From: Chara braunii
Taxonomy: Eukaryota; Streptophyta; Charophyceae; Charales; Characeae
Length of the DNA stretch: 35,601 nucleotides
Direction: 5' to 3'
Assembly (NCBI GenBank): GCA_003427395.1
Contig: BFEA01000393.1
Coordinates: 1,227,070 to 1,262,670, forward strand
Under the pieces are notes generated by a model. That model saw only the letters and a program-made list of their open reading frames with translations. It made no database searches and was not told the DNA's origin. Shown here piece by piece: positions 9,733 through 17,905 of the stretch (its first letter is position 1; the number at the start of each line of letters is the position of its first letter). A program made the translations under genes and the position numbers.

Positions 9733-10917
9733 CTATAAGTCAAGCAGTGCGTTGGGGTTGTACCATCGCAGGTCAGCGGTTTTATTAGATTCAAACAACA
9801 GGTAGAGGTCATTCCTTGCCATCTGTTGTTCGCAACTTTCAAATCTTATTGCCGCCCTCGCTCCAGGTGCATAATGTTTCTGGACAAAGGCTTTCATTTG
9901 TCTCGTCAAAACCGTGTCCCTCTCCCTTACATCCTCAATCTGTGCTGGAAAATCCCATCCGGGGAGAGCCCAATTTCCCATTTCCCTTCCGCCTTCCTCA
10001 TTGGGATCGCTAACACTCCCTCTGTTTGGGAGAGGGGCGGCTCAAAGAGCCCCCGTTCAATGAGTTGTCGCAGCTTGAGACGTCGCGAGGTCAGCCCTTC
10101 CTTCGCCGTTTCCACTTCGCCCTCGTGATGGGCATCGGGGGGGGGTGGGGGACTGTCCCTGCTCCTTGTCTTGAGGTTTAGGAGGGTCCGGGGCGGGTGG
10201 GGGGTGAAAGCGGCCTCGAGCAATGACCAAGATGCGCTGAAAGACTTTCGCCCATGATAAATGGGGCGGGGGGCCGGTTGTCAGTGCAGTTCTCAATGTT
10301 GGGCTATTATTCAACAGAGTGACCAGTTCCACATAGGATGTGTCCCAATACTCCTCCCCTCCAGCCTCCCCTCCATGTGGTGTTTTAGATCTCAAGTGTT
10401 TAATTATCCAATCTGTAATTATCTGAATCTTTTGATCCAGACACATCTCTTGGGGGAGGGCATCTGGGTCTTTTTGACTATCCTCCATTTCAACCTCTGG
10501 AAGAGGAGGGGCCATGTCGAAGTCCATTGGTTGAGCTCCGAAAGCGTCCGAGAAGAAATCGGGCCCAGGGCTTGATGCCCTTTTGGTGTGGCCCCCTGTT
10601 CACATTGCCCCTGCAGTGTTTGTTGTACTTGATCTTCCGGACGTGGGTGTTGTTCCTGCTGGGGCAGCTCCGTTTGTTGTACCAGTTGATCTGATGGTTG
10701 CACTTGCCGCGTTTGCTGTGCCGGCTGTGTCAGTGTTGTGTGTGATGCCTGATGAGATTGTGTTTGCTGCACTTGTCTCGCCTGTGCTTGCTGCTTCATA
10801 CGCGCTTGCTGTAAGTGTACCGGCTGTTGTGTATGATGTGTTTCTTGCGTCTGTAGGGCCTGCGTATGCTGTGACGGGGGTGCTTTCTTGTTCGTCGTTC
10901 CCAGTGGATGTACCAGC
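9733..10917 (-). pseudogene. LINE A ORF1 (Gln/Pro-rich), broken
   Basis: This lies upstream of ORF2 with a gap of about 145 bases, the usual position of a LINE RNA-binding ORF1. The first part (about 10900-10570) is extremely Gln-rich (QQAQARQVQQTQSHQASHT), followed by a frame change near 10530 into PPLPEVEMEDSQKDPDALPQ, then an Arg/Pro/Gly region and RRLKLRQLIERGLFEPPLSQ after another shift. The C-terminal part (MGNWALPGWDFPAQIEDVRE) runs to the stop at 9733. I see no zinc knuckle and no clear DUF4283 fold. The Gln tract is encoded by CAG/CAA-rich DNA that may be slippage-prone. ORF1 identity rests on position and composition. Confidence 0.6.
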
Positions 10918-10920
10918 TGT

Positions 10921-11026
10921 TTTTTTTTCTTTTTTTTTTCTTTTTTAAGAAAATTGGGGCTGGGGTCCTCACAGTCTACCCGGAGTGACCGAACCGAACT
11001 TGCTAAGAACCGGGCTCAGTGTCCCT
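10921..11026 (-). repeat. Second SINE-like/LINE-tail copy with A-tail, at the 5' edge of LINE A
   Basis: On the - strand GGGACACTGAGCCCGGTTCT then AGCAAGTTCGG resembles the head GGGACGCTGGACCCGGTTTC / AGCAGGTGAGG of the 5083-5250 copy. After about 50 bases it passes into an A-rich tail (plus-strand T runs 10920-10946). LINE A therefore seems to sit directly behind the tail of an older relative. Confidence 0.55.
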
Positions 11027-11056
11027 CATATGATGATGATGATGAGAATGATGATA

Positions 11057-11100
<44 letters not shown>
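11027..11100 (+). repeat. (GAT)n trinucleotide microsatellite
   Basis: About 22 GAT units with AAT and GAGAAT interruptions; the Asp-rich open frame is a repeat artefact. The next 11101-11399 shows no gene, only ATGATGATCAT-like remnants of the repeat. Confidence 0.95.
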
Positions 11101-11101
<1 letters not shown>

Positions 11102-11399
11102 TCCTGCTGATTCTATGTGAAATGTGAGATAATCATACTAATGATGATGATCATTAGTGTATATAAAAAATATAGAAGACTAAGCTATATCAGCAATCCT
11201 GGCCTCCTAATTCTAGAACAACTCCTAGCCCTCCCTGTACTAGGACATTGCAACTCAGAGACAATGCCAACCTAACCAACGTCAACCATAGTCCACCTCT
11301 TCTTGCCACCTAGACCATCCCCGGTCCCAAAGGTTGTCAAGGCAGCCCCCCCCAGTTCGCCACTGGATTGCCTTCCTCCCTCAGCAACCCCAGATATCT

Positions 11400-13852
11400 C
11401 TACAAGGCCTCACACTCCTGCCATTTGCAGGTTACAGGGCAATGCCCCAGCTCCGACCAGCGCCGTTCTGGCATCGACAAACTAGGGGCGCAGAACAATG
11501 CAACTTGCTTCTGGCGAGCCTGAAAGACACTCAAATCCAGGAGAGATGACACAACGTCATCGCAAGTCGCCAGCTGGGTACTACAACGAGTTGTGCGAAT
11601 GGCGCGACGCATCGGAAGTCTTGGAGGGGAAGGACTAGATGCGGCGATCTGCTGTGGGACAAACGGTACCTCGACAAACGGTGGGGCAGAGGGAACTGCG
11701 TCTATCGTGTGCTGAGGATCCTTTGGTGGGGTAGCCAAAGGGGCAAATCGCGACTCGGTGGTCGGGAAGCTGACTACGTGCGAGGCCTCAACGGTACTCT
11801 GCACCGTGGCTAGCTGGGTGGGGCTGGCCGGGCGGGGTCGGGGGGACTGAGATCGGCGCTGGCGAGAAATGTCAGCGTAATGCCGATCGAGGGCGGCATG
11901 GTATGGACACCATGAGGAGGTGTGTCCATCCTGGCGGCAACAAAGGCAGCCGCGACGAGCCTCGAGGGCGGCGCGCTCCTCAGGGGATAGAGCTCCGCGA
12001 GGAGGAACAAAACCCAGCGGGAGGTCTATCTGAGGAACCGTGATCGTGCGGGCGCCAGCCTGTGCAACCCAACTGCACGCACGACCCATGGCGAACATGG
12101 CCATCTACAGGCGCTCGGCCACGGGGACAGTGTCACCATCCAAGTGGTACTGGATGACGTCCCGGAGCTCGATGTCCTCGGGGGCGTCCCCAAGGGCAGG
12201 GTCANACTCGGCCGAGGCGTCCTCGCCGTACTCTAGAGAACTGTAGCGTCGAGAGAATGGCGCTCCAGGTCGAGCTAGTCCACGAAAGCGGTCGGCGAAG
12301 GAGGATCGACCGCGAGCAGCACCGTGTAACTGGGTGACGGCGGCGGTGGATCGCGAAGAAGATGAGGTGTCTGAGAAGCGACTCCCCATCTTCTAGTATT
12401 GTCGAGCAGCCTCATAGGCCTGCTCTAAAGAGGCGAAGCTATGTCACCAGAGCTCGATGCGGTAGTCGATCGGAAGACTGACTACGAACCTGTTGGTCAA
12501 AAGGACCTCGGGTAGGAGTGCCTCATCGCAAATGAGGCAGGCATCCTAAAACACTCTAATATGATGTTCAAGATCGGCTGGTGCGGAGGACCCGCACCAC
12601 TGCGCTAGAGTGACCCGATCTAAGGCGTCGGTCGCATCGTGGAGAGTGTCGTAGCGGTCATGGAGGAACGCGGTGAAGTCCGCGAGAGTGGAAGCCTCAC
12701 CAGAGCGAGTACGATGGGTATAATAGTTCTCCCATGCGGAGAACGAGCTGCCTCGCAATTTAGTTGCGAGCACGGAGCACCACAACTCCTGACCAGTGTT
12801 AGTCAGTGTCAGCGCACGTGTGGCAGCCTGCAACCAGTGCGACACGCATTGTACCATCGAATGTCCGACAGACGCACAAGGGTGGGACCGCTGTGCTGAC
12901 GGCGAGGGGAGAGAGGTTGATGGGCCTGCACTGCGGCGGCAAATGTCGAGGCCGATGCAGAGGTAGAAGTGGTGGCACGCTGAGGGTCGGGGCTGCTGGT
13001 GGAAGGTCCAACAGATGTGGAAGCAACGGATGCAGCCAACTGTGACGGAGTAGCGAGGTAGGATGGTAGAGAGGGGGGAGTCGGTCGAGGGAAACGAGAC
13101 GACAAGACAGAGGTGGGAGGGGCGATATAAGAAGAAGAAGGGTGAGCAACCTGTGAAGGGTGAGGCTGTCTCAAAGAGAGAATCTCGGCTTGGAGTTGCG
13201 TCATTGTGGCCTGTAGGGTAGCCACTCGCTGGGTGCACGAGGTCGGAGGTGGAGGAGGAGGAGAGAGTACCCTAGCTGGAGGAGGGAGAACTCCGGGCCG
13301 TAGTGCCACGACTGGTGCTTGAAGCTGGGAAAGGGTGGGTAGATGAAACTGTCTGACCAGATATCGGTATCTGGGCGACAACACATGCGGCAGTGGCCGA
13401 AGCGGCAGGGGCTGCGGGGGGCAATGGATGTGCCACAACAGACGGTATGGTCTGAGCGGCAGCAACACTCACCACTGCGGAGGGGGAGTGTTGGGCCTGG
13501 CCCGCGGAGGAGGACGAACCACCAGGTCTCTCTCCCTGGGGTCGTGGAGAGCCAGACTCTGAGCCGGTCGGGGATGGGGTTTGGGAGTGGTGGGAGAGCG
13601 ATGAGGAGAACCCTTGAGGCGGTGAACTTCAAGGGCGAGCGCATTGACTTGCCTCTCCAGGGGTGCAAGCGCATCGAGTCGCGCTTGCAGAGGTGCAAGG
13701 AGAGACGCAAGAACAACGCGAAGGTCTGTGGGGTCCACAAAGTGCTGACCCTAGACCGTCGGGTGGGTGGGCACCTGAGAGACGAAAGGCGCCGCGACGA
13801 TCTCCTCAGCTATAGTCCCGCCCGTGGGTAGTGGACGCATGGGGGTAGACAT
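11400..13852 (-). pseudogene. gag: Ty3/gypsy-type LTR retrotransposon gag, broken, no pol
   Basis: Gag forms the particle that packages retrotransposon RNA. On the - strand it starts MSTPMRPLPTGGTIAEEI at 13852, meets an in-frame TAG near 13755, and continues as VDPTDLRVVLASLLAPLQAR (coiled-coil-like). A Pro/Ser/Ala-rich linker follows (to about 12900), with another heptad stretch near 13205 (TMTQLQAEILSL). After a frame change comes the capsid-like Retrotrans_gag domain: CVSHWLQAATRAL, LWCSVLATKLRGSSFSAWEN, ADFTAFLHDRYDTLHDATDA (about 12850-12580), then LLTNRFVVSLPIDYRIELW (about 12490). A CCHC zinc knuckle CLCCRQDGHTSSWC (C-X2-C-X4-H-X4-C) lies at about 11940. Stops at 12542, near 12430 and at 12105, a frameshift, and one N (12205) interrupt it. 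No protease, RT or integrase follows; at 11400 the reading stops and microsatellite DNA begins. Confidence 0.85.
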
Positions 13853-14310
13853 GACGGGAGGTGGAGAAAAAGGTGGGGAAGGAGATGGGTTATGGCATGG
13901 GGATAGGGGACCACCGGTGAGAGGGAGGGGACCGCGGGAGCAGAGTGGGTAATCGTGAGTCGGCTCACTCCGTGACCAGTGGGTCGCGGGCGAGATGGTG
14001 GCGGGAATTCGTTAGAAGGGAGAGGAGTCGTTCGGGTCCAGGGTGCCCGACAGGAGGGGGCGGGAGAGTAGGGGGGTTAGGAGAACCCTGAACCCTAGAA
14101 AAATCCTAAGAAAACCCTAACCGGGGTTTAGGTGGTTAGGGTAGGGTAGCGGCGACCTAATCAAGAAAAGAAGATAGTAACCATGGAGGGGAGGGGGGGA
14201 GAAAATAAAATAAACAGTGAAATTTCGAGATAAAAATAAAAGAAAATAAATAATAAAAATAATTAAAGAAATAAATAAACAAAATGTGAAGAGAGAAGTA
14301 ATATTTATTT
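13853..14310 (-). other. Leader/LTR-side region of the gag element; no gene
   Basis: Upstream of gag on the - strand, this G-rich then AT-rich stretch probably contains the element's leader and perhaps its LTR, but I cannot define LTR ends or a primer-binding site. 14081-14150 has several CCCTAA/TTAGGG-like hexamers in both orientations (ACCCTGAACCCTAGAAA, TTTAGGTGGTTAGGGTAGGG), degenerate telomere-like sequence, too short to call an interstitial telomere. Confidence 0.4.
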
Positions 14311-14314
14311 TTTT

Positions 14315-14700
14315 GGAATTTTCAGCAGCATTTCCCTACCCCCCAAGGGATCAAGAATGTGCCAAGAGGAAGGAGAGACCAAGACGAGCATACTAAAGTT
14401 CAAAATGCCGCAAATTATAAATTTCAAAAAAATAAATAAATAAATAAATAAGTAGATGAGGAGGTGAAGAAAAACTAAGTGTTGGATTTTTCAAAAATTT
14501 CGGCAGCATTTTGTTACCGCCATGGGGTCGAAGTGTGTCGTCAAGAAAAAAGGCTAAGTAAAATGAGAAGATTTTGCCAGCACTTCGCTACCCCCAAGGG
14601 GCCAAAATGTGCTGAAAAAGACTAAGTAAAAGAAAAAAAACAGAAAATTTCGGCAGCACTTCGTTACCCCCACGGGGTCAAAATGTGTGCCGAAAGCAAG
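14315..14700. repeat. Structured repeats, 75-bp spacing, CGGCAGCACTTCGTTACCCC core
   Basis: A block of about 45 bases recurs at 14320, 14500, 14575 and 14650; the last three are exactly 75 bases apart measured at GCAGC/CCAGC. Best form: ATTTCGGCAGCACTTCGTTA, then CCCCCACGGGG, then TCAAAATGTGTGCCGAAA. Each copy folds: an outer stem GGCA(G)CACTT with AATGTG(T)GCC and an inner CCCC-AC-GGGG hairpin. A CTAAGT motif also recurs between copies. Flanks are A-rich with no reading frame. I do not recognise the family. Confidence 0.75.
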
Positions 14701-15390
14701 AATGACTAACTCCTAATCAGATTTGAGGGTGCCGCAAAGAAATTCGAATTTTCAAAATAAACAAAAAATAAAATGAAATAAATCAGAAAATGAGAAAAGA
14801 AGGTGGGGAATAAGATAATTCAAATTTTTGGAAAAAGAGGAGATTTAAATCAAAGAGAAAGACAAAAGAAGAAAAACAGAAAAATTCGAAGTTGGGGAGG
14901 GAGGGGGATGAAAGAGTGATGAAGAAAGAGAGAAATAGGTGAGAGAGAGAGAAAGAGTAAAGTGGGAGATGGGGGAGATGATGGGGGTGTAGTTGGGGGG
15001 GAAGAGGGAGAGGAGGGTGGTAGAATGGGAGAGAAGGATGTGGAAAAGGTGGAGAGGAGTAGATCAGATTAGTAGAAGATGGTGGGAGAGGAGAGAAAAA
15101 AGGTTGTGGAAGATGAGTGAAGAGGGAGGGAGGGGGAGGGAGTAGTGGTAGGGTTAGAAAGGATGAGTAGATGATGGGGGGGGAGAGAAAAGGGGTTGGG
15201 GAAGAGTAGGGTAGTGGGTAGGATGGTGATACTAAGCTCTTGGGTGGCCAAGAGCAGAGCACTACCAAGATCCATAGGCTCTTGGCCTTCAAGAAGCTGT
15301 TGGCCTGCTGCCGTAGCAGTAGAAGACAATGATGATGATGTTTCAAGGTTGGCTGAGATCTTGATCAGCCACCCTACTGCCACAGTTGCT
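14701..15390 (+). other. Purine-rich tract, no gene
   Basis: From about 14770 to 15215 the + strand is almost entirely A and G (GGAGGGAGGGGG, GAGAGAGAGAAAG and similar), giving a strongly asymmetric purine tract of over 400 bases. The Ser/Pro/Leu-rich frame on the other strand is a composition artefact. 15216-15390 is ordinary sequence with GCTGCTG/CAGCAG motifs and no gene seen. Confidence 0.55.
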
Positions 15391-15393
15391 CAT

Positions 15394-15409
15394 CCCCCTA
15401 GCCAGGGGG
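15394..15409. repeat. CCCCCT-AGCC-AGGGGG hairpin, left of retrozyme
   Basis: A perfect 6-bp stem with a 4-base loop. The same 17-base string (with the trailing G) occurs at 16255-16271, so identical hairpins bracket the ribozyme-bearing direct repeats. Following bases (ATCTTGAAC here, TCTTCAACC there) are also similar. Confidence 0.7.
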
Positions 15410-15477
15410 GAATCTTGAACTGCTGCCAAACTGCTGCTGCAGTAGTGGAAAAATAGTGGAATATATATATATATATA

Positions 15478-15816
15478 GGAGTGTATTTTTTGGTTGTGAC
15501 AAACCTTTCTTTGTTTCGTGGATGTTTTGCTGGCTTGTGATGGGTGTGAACCGAGAGTCTGTAGAGTTTTCCATCTGGTGTGGGTGAGTGATAGTCTACT
15601 TTGATTTTGGTTAAGGTAGATTATCATTTACAGTGTAATCAGTGAGGGGATTCTGCAGACTGTTGAGGGTTCAGCCTNNNNNNNNNNNNNNNNNNNNNNN
15701 NNCCTGATGAGTCGGTGAAACTCCGACGAAACAGTTTGTCACAGCCCCTCGTTTGTTGTCTTCTTCTCTCTCTCTGCCAACGGTTTACCGGGCAATTCTC
15801 TTTGTGACGATATATA
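15478..15816 (+). repeat. Retrozyme terminal repeat, copy 1
   Basis: Pairs with 15927-16244. It includes TTTGTTTCGTGGATGTTTTG, GTAGAGTTTTCCATCTGG, TGATAGTCTACTTTGATTTT, the ribozyme, and AGTTTGTCACAGCCCCTCG. A 25-N gap (15678-15702) interrupts it in the ribozyme. It is preceded by (TA)n at 15461-15476. Confidence 0.88.
15656..15738 (+). ncRNA. Type III hammerhead ribozyme, copy 1 (intact core, split by N gap)
   Basis: A self-cleaving RNA motif. Stem III CAGACTG (15656-15662) pairs with CAGTTTG (15732-15738; one G-U). Cleavage is expected after U15664 (GUU). Stem I GAGG (15665-15668) pairs with CCTC, with loop GTTCAG. Core CTGATGA is at 15704-15710, stem II GTCGG (15711-15715) pairs with CCGAC (15723-15727) around loop TGAAACT, and GAAA is at 15728-15731. 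All invariant core bases are present. The 25 Ns fall inside the stem I 3' strand; joining the flanks directly gives the same length as copy 2, so probably no base is missing. Open ends at stem III define type III, the form seen in plant retrozymes and viroids. Confidence 0.88.
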
Positions 15817-15926
15817 CTACGACTTCGCTAGCTTCCTGCTACGGTTTTTTCTGGTCAGGTCGAGCGGCAGTGGTCGGGGCCGTTACTAGGCGGCCATGCT
15901 GTGCCTCTAGTGCCAGCGGCGTGTCT

Positions 15927-16244
15927 GGAGTGTATTTTTTGGCTATGACAGACCTTTATTTGTTTCGTGGATGTTTTGCTAGCTTGTGATGGGGTGTGAA
16001 CCGACAGTCTGTAGAGTTTTCCATCTGGTATGGGTGAGTGATAGTCTACTTTGATTTTGGTTAAGGTAGATAATCATTTTACAGTGCAATCAGTGAGGGG
16101 ATTCTGCAGACTGTTGAGGGTTCAGCCTCGTGATGAGTCGGTGAAACTCCAACGAAACAGTTTGTCACAGCCCCTCGTTTGTTGTCTTCTTCTCTCTCTC
16201 TGCCAACGGTTTACCGTGCAGTTCTCTTTGTGACGATATATATA
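15927..16244 (+). repeat. Retrozyme terminal repeat, copy 2
   Basis: The second direct repeat, complete without a gap. It differs from copy 1 by scattered substitutions and one- or two-base indels (for example GGTTGTGACAAACC versus GGCTATGACAGACC), so the two have diverged for some time since they formed. Confidence 0.88.
16107..16164 (+). ncRNA. Type III hammerhead ribozyme, copy 2 (likely inactive)
   Basis: Same layout as copy 1: stem III CAGACTG (16107-16113) with CAGTTTG (16158-16164), stem I GAGG/CCTC (16116-16119/16126-16129), stem II GTCGG/CCAAC (16137-16141/16149-16153), GAAA at 16154-16157. Two changes would damage it: the first core base is G (16130, GTGATGA instead of CTGATGA), and stem II has a C-A mismatch (C16139 opposite A16151). 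It is recognisable but expected to be slow or dead. Confidence 0.88.
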
Positions 16245-16254
16245 TGTGGCGCAG

Positions 16255-16270
16255 CCCCCTAGCCAGGGGG
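16255..16270. repeat. CCCCCT-AGCC-AGGGGG hairpin, right of retrozyme
   Basis: Identical to the hairpin at 15394-15409. The following AGGGGGGTCTTCAACC resembles the sequence after the left copy, so this may be part of a longer repeat bracketing, or interrupted by, the retrozyme. Confidence 0.7.
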
Positions 16271-16421
16271 GTCTTCAACCTCCACGGCAAGCTGCCACGT
16301 GGCACTGCAGATGGCCACGTGCTGCTTTTGTGCTGGCCGGTGCTCGTTGCGAGGGGGGGGGGGGGTAAATAGCAGGTGCAGCACCTTTTCAACACCAGCG
16401 TGCCACACTACTGAGCCATAG

Positions 16422-16505
16422 ACACACTGTTGCCAGTGTGTTACAGTAGTGGCTACGCACGCGCATGGCCAGCAGCTGCCCAGGTTCAAACCCTGGCAGC
16501 AGCAT
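16422..16505 (+). repeat. tRNA-like SINE head
   Basis: A perfect T-arm, CCAGG-TTCAAAC-CCTGG (16480-16496), contains the pol III B-box GGTTCAAAC. An A-box-like TAGTGGCTACG lies 37 bases upstream of it. The acceptor strands do not pair, so it is not a working tRNA gene but looks like the head of a tRNA-derived SINE. An 8-bp hairpin ACACACTG/CAGTGTGT (16422-16441) precedes it. No A-tail is seen; GC-rich sequence follows. Confidence 0.55.
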
Positions 16506-16620
16506 GCACCCCGGATCTTGATAAAGATAATCCGGGAGCGGAGCGGGGCGGGGCGGAGAAGCGTGGGCGCGTGGCGCGCGCGTGTGTGCGGAAGGGTGGG
16601 TTGGAGCGGGGACCGTTCCC

Positions 16621-16632
16621 GCTCTGATACCA
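16621..16632 (-). promoter_or_regulatory. Primer-binding site for initiator tRNA-Met
   Basis: On the - strand TGGTATCAGAGC is the 12-base complement of the initiator tRNA-Met 3' end, the standard priming site of many plant LTR retrotransposons. It lies one base after the LTR end at 16634, the correct place and orientation for a - strand element. Confidence 0.82.
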
Positions 16633-16633
16633 G

Positions 16634-16916
16634 TGTGCCGGACCCGCCGGGATGGCGGTCCGTCAGGATGGAGGAGGGTTGACGAAGGAGGAGGTAGAGA
16701 TGGAGCTGGAAGGGACAGCGCAACTCCGACGCAGACTCAACACGCACGCACTCCAAGAAGTGCAAAAGTGAAGAATGACAAAATACAGACTGCAGCTGGG
16801 GTGTACCCCCAACGGACTGACTGGACTGGACTAGACTGGACTGGTACCGACAGTGGTACCGGTGTCGAGCGCATCGGCCCCCGCGTGAGCGAGGGCCTTC
16901 CCGGCTATGTCACACA
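16634..16916 (-). mobile_element. LTR of a tRNA-Met-primed retrotransposon (5' LTR, internal part lost)
   Basis: Read on the - strand it begins TGTGTGACATAGCC and ends GGTCCGGCACA, a TG...CA LTR of 283 bases, followed by the primer site. Its 3' three-quarters matches 26390-26638 (GGTACCACTGTCGGTACC, GTATTTTGTCATTCTT, CATCCTGACGGACCGCCATC). A short direct motif run (GACTGGACTGGACTAGACTG) lies near 16816-16842. No gag or pol follows; only about 120 GC-rich bases remain before the SINE head. Confidence 0.75.
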
Positions 16917-17308
16917 GGAGTTAAAACAAAACAAAATCAAGAGACAACTTAGGACGATGCATAAATAATCCCGTGAACCACCGAGACGGCCGCGGTTGCA
17001 TCGTCCCTTCGCCGCTCTAGCCGGGGGCGCCAGCTGTACATCCCGCGGTCCCCTACGACAGGACAGGTTCCCCCGGGGCATAAGCTTGCGTTCCCTAAGG
17101 GGCTGTCACCACCCTCAGGGGCGTATCCCTACCGAGCTACCGACCCACGTGCGAAAGCTTTTAGATGCAATTGCAGAGCAAGGTCAGCCGAGGGCGTTTG
17201 CTCGCTCTCTAGAGTATAGGTACACTTGGTTAACACCAAGTGGACCCGAACGTTGTCCGTCCCCGAGGGCACTGATCTCCTAGGTACGAACAAACGTTGG
17301 TCGACTAG
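16917..17308. other. No gene recognised
   Basis: About 390 bases between the LTR and the DNA transposon. It contains GGCGCCAGCTGTACATCCC (17026-17045) and a small hairpin CACTTGGTTAACACCAAGTG (17223-17242: CACTTGGT around TAAC). The 95-codon open frame here has no family resemblance I can see. Confidence 0.45.
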
Positions 17309-17318
17309 GACGGTCTCC

Positions 17319-17895
17319 TGTGTAACCGTTTGAACGCCGTGAACGCGCGTTCGCGTTCAAATGTGCGTTTGAACGCGGATTGCGCGTTCGCGTTCAAAAT
17401 TGAACGGCGTTCAATTATTTTTTTATTTTTTTATTTTTTAGTTTTTTTGTTAAATCATTTCGATGCTTAAAAATAACTTTTTTTTTCTGATTTTGTTTTC
17501 ATGAGTTCTGTGTGATGTGAGGTACATGCCTCTCAATTTTGGAGTCATTTTGCAAAGGCAAAAAAAAATGAAAAATCGCCAAAGATGGCGGTGTCAAATC
17601 GTGTTCGCTCACTAATTTCAATTATTTTTTTACTTTATTCTATTTTCTGTTTTCTATTTGTTTTTCCAATTTGGTAATGAATCTAGATGTTATGCTTAGG
17701 CAAATGTTGTTTAGTTTATTTTTCTTCATAACATTTTTTTTTTTTCGGAATTTTTTGAGGGTTTGTGTTTTTTTTTGTTTTTTTTTTTCCCCGCGCGGAA
17801 TTGAACTCCGCGTTCGGTCCCATTCATTGAACGCGCGTTCATTCCGTTCAGTTTCTGAACGGAAAACCCGCGTTCAATGAACGCGCGGTTTCACA
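17319..17895. mobile_element. 577-bp non-autonomous DNA transposon, 10-bp target-site duplication
   Basis: Ends TGTGTAACCG and CGGTTTCACA are inverted repeats with one mismatch (TGTGTAACCG/TGTGAAACCG). GACGGTCTCC occurs directly outside both ends (17309-17318 and 17896-17905), identical over 10 bases. Next to each end is a tract of GCGTTC/GAACGC words, including a 10-bp hairpin TTCCGTTCAG-TTT-CTGAACGGAA (17842-17864). The centre is AT-rich with T runs and no ORF. A 10-bp duplication suggests the Mutator superfamily, though short terminal repeats are atypical; hAT (8 bp) is less likely. Confidence 0.78.
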
Positions 17896-17905
17896 GACGG
17901 TCTCC

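Larger units (their letters stand above)
5083..10920 (-). mobile_element. LINE A, near full-length degenerate non-LTR retrotransposon
   Basis: Read on the - strand: Gln/Pro-rich ORF1 (10917-9733), ORF2 with APE-type endonuclease, reverse transcriptase and zinc-binding domain (9588-5601), a 3' untranslated part (5600-5251), then the shared tail repeat and poly(A) (plus-strand T run about 5088-5112). The order is that of an APE-type LINE. Its 5' end abuts another poly(A)-tailed repeat (10921-11026). Stops, frameshifts and small deletions make it inactive. I did not find a target-site duplication. Confidence 0.82.
15478..16244 (+). mobile_element. Candidate retrozyme: two ribozyme-bearing direct repeats
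   Basis: Two direct repeats, 15478-15816 and 15927-16244, are very similar along their length (GGAGTGTATTTTTTGG at the start, GACGATATATA at the end), separated by 110 unrelated bases. Each carries a type III hammerhead ribozyme at the same place. Plant retrozymes are short non-coding retrotransposons with ribozyme-bearing LTRs of about 350 bp around a small centre, so size, layout and absence of ORFs fit. Against a textbook element: I do not find the usual tRNA-Met primer site next to the first repeat, nor clear TG...CA ends. It could instead be a tandem-type retrozyme or a relic. Confidence 0.72.

Noticed and set aside
13343-13831. 162-codon + strand ORF
   Set aside because: It is antisense to the gag N-terminus, which has recognisable features on the other strand.
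14081-14150. Interstitial telomere array
   Set aside because: Only a few imperfect TTTAGGG/CCCTAAA-like words in mixed orientation.
14783-15346. 187-codon Pro/Ser/Leu-rich - strand ORF
   Set aside because: Composition artefact of the purine tract; no domain.
16432-16505. A functional tRNA gene
   Set aside because: The T-arm is perfect but acceptor strands do not pair and no anticodon stem fits.
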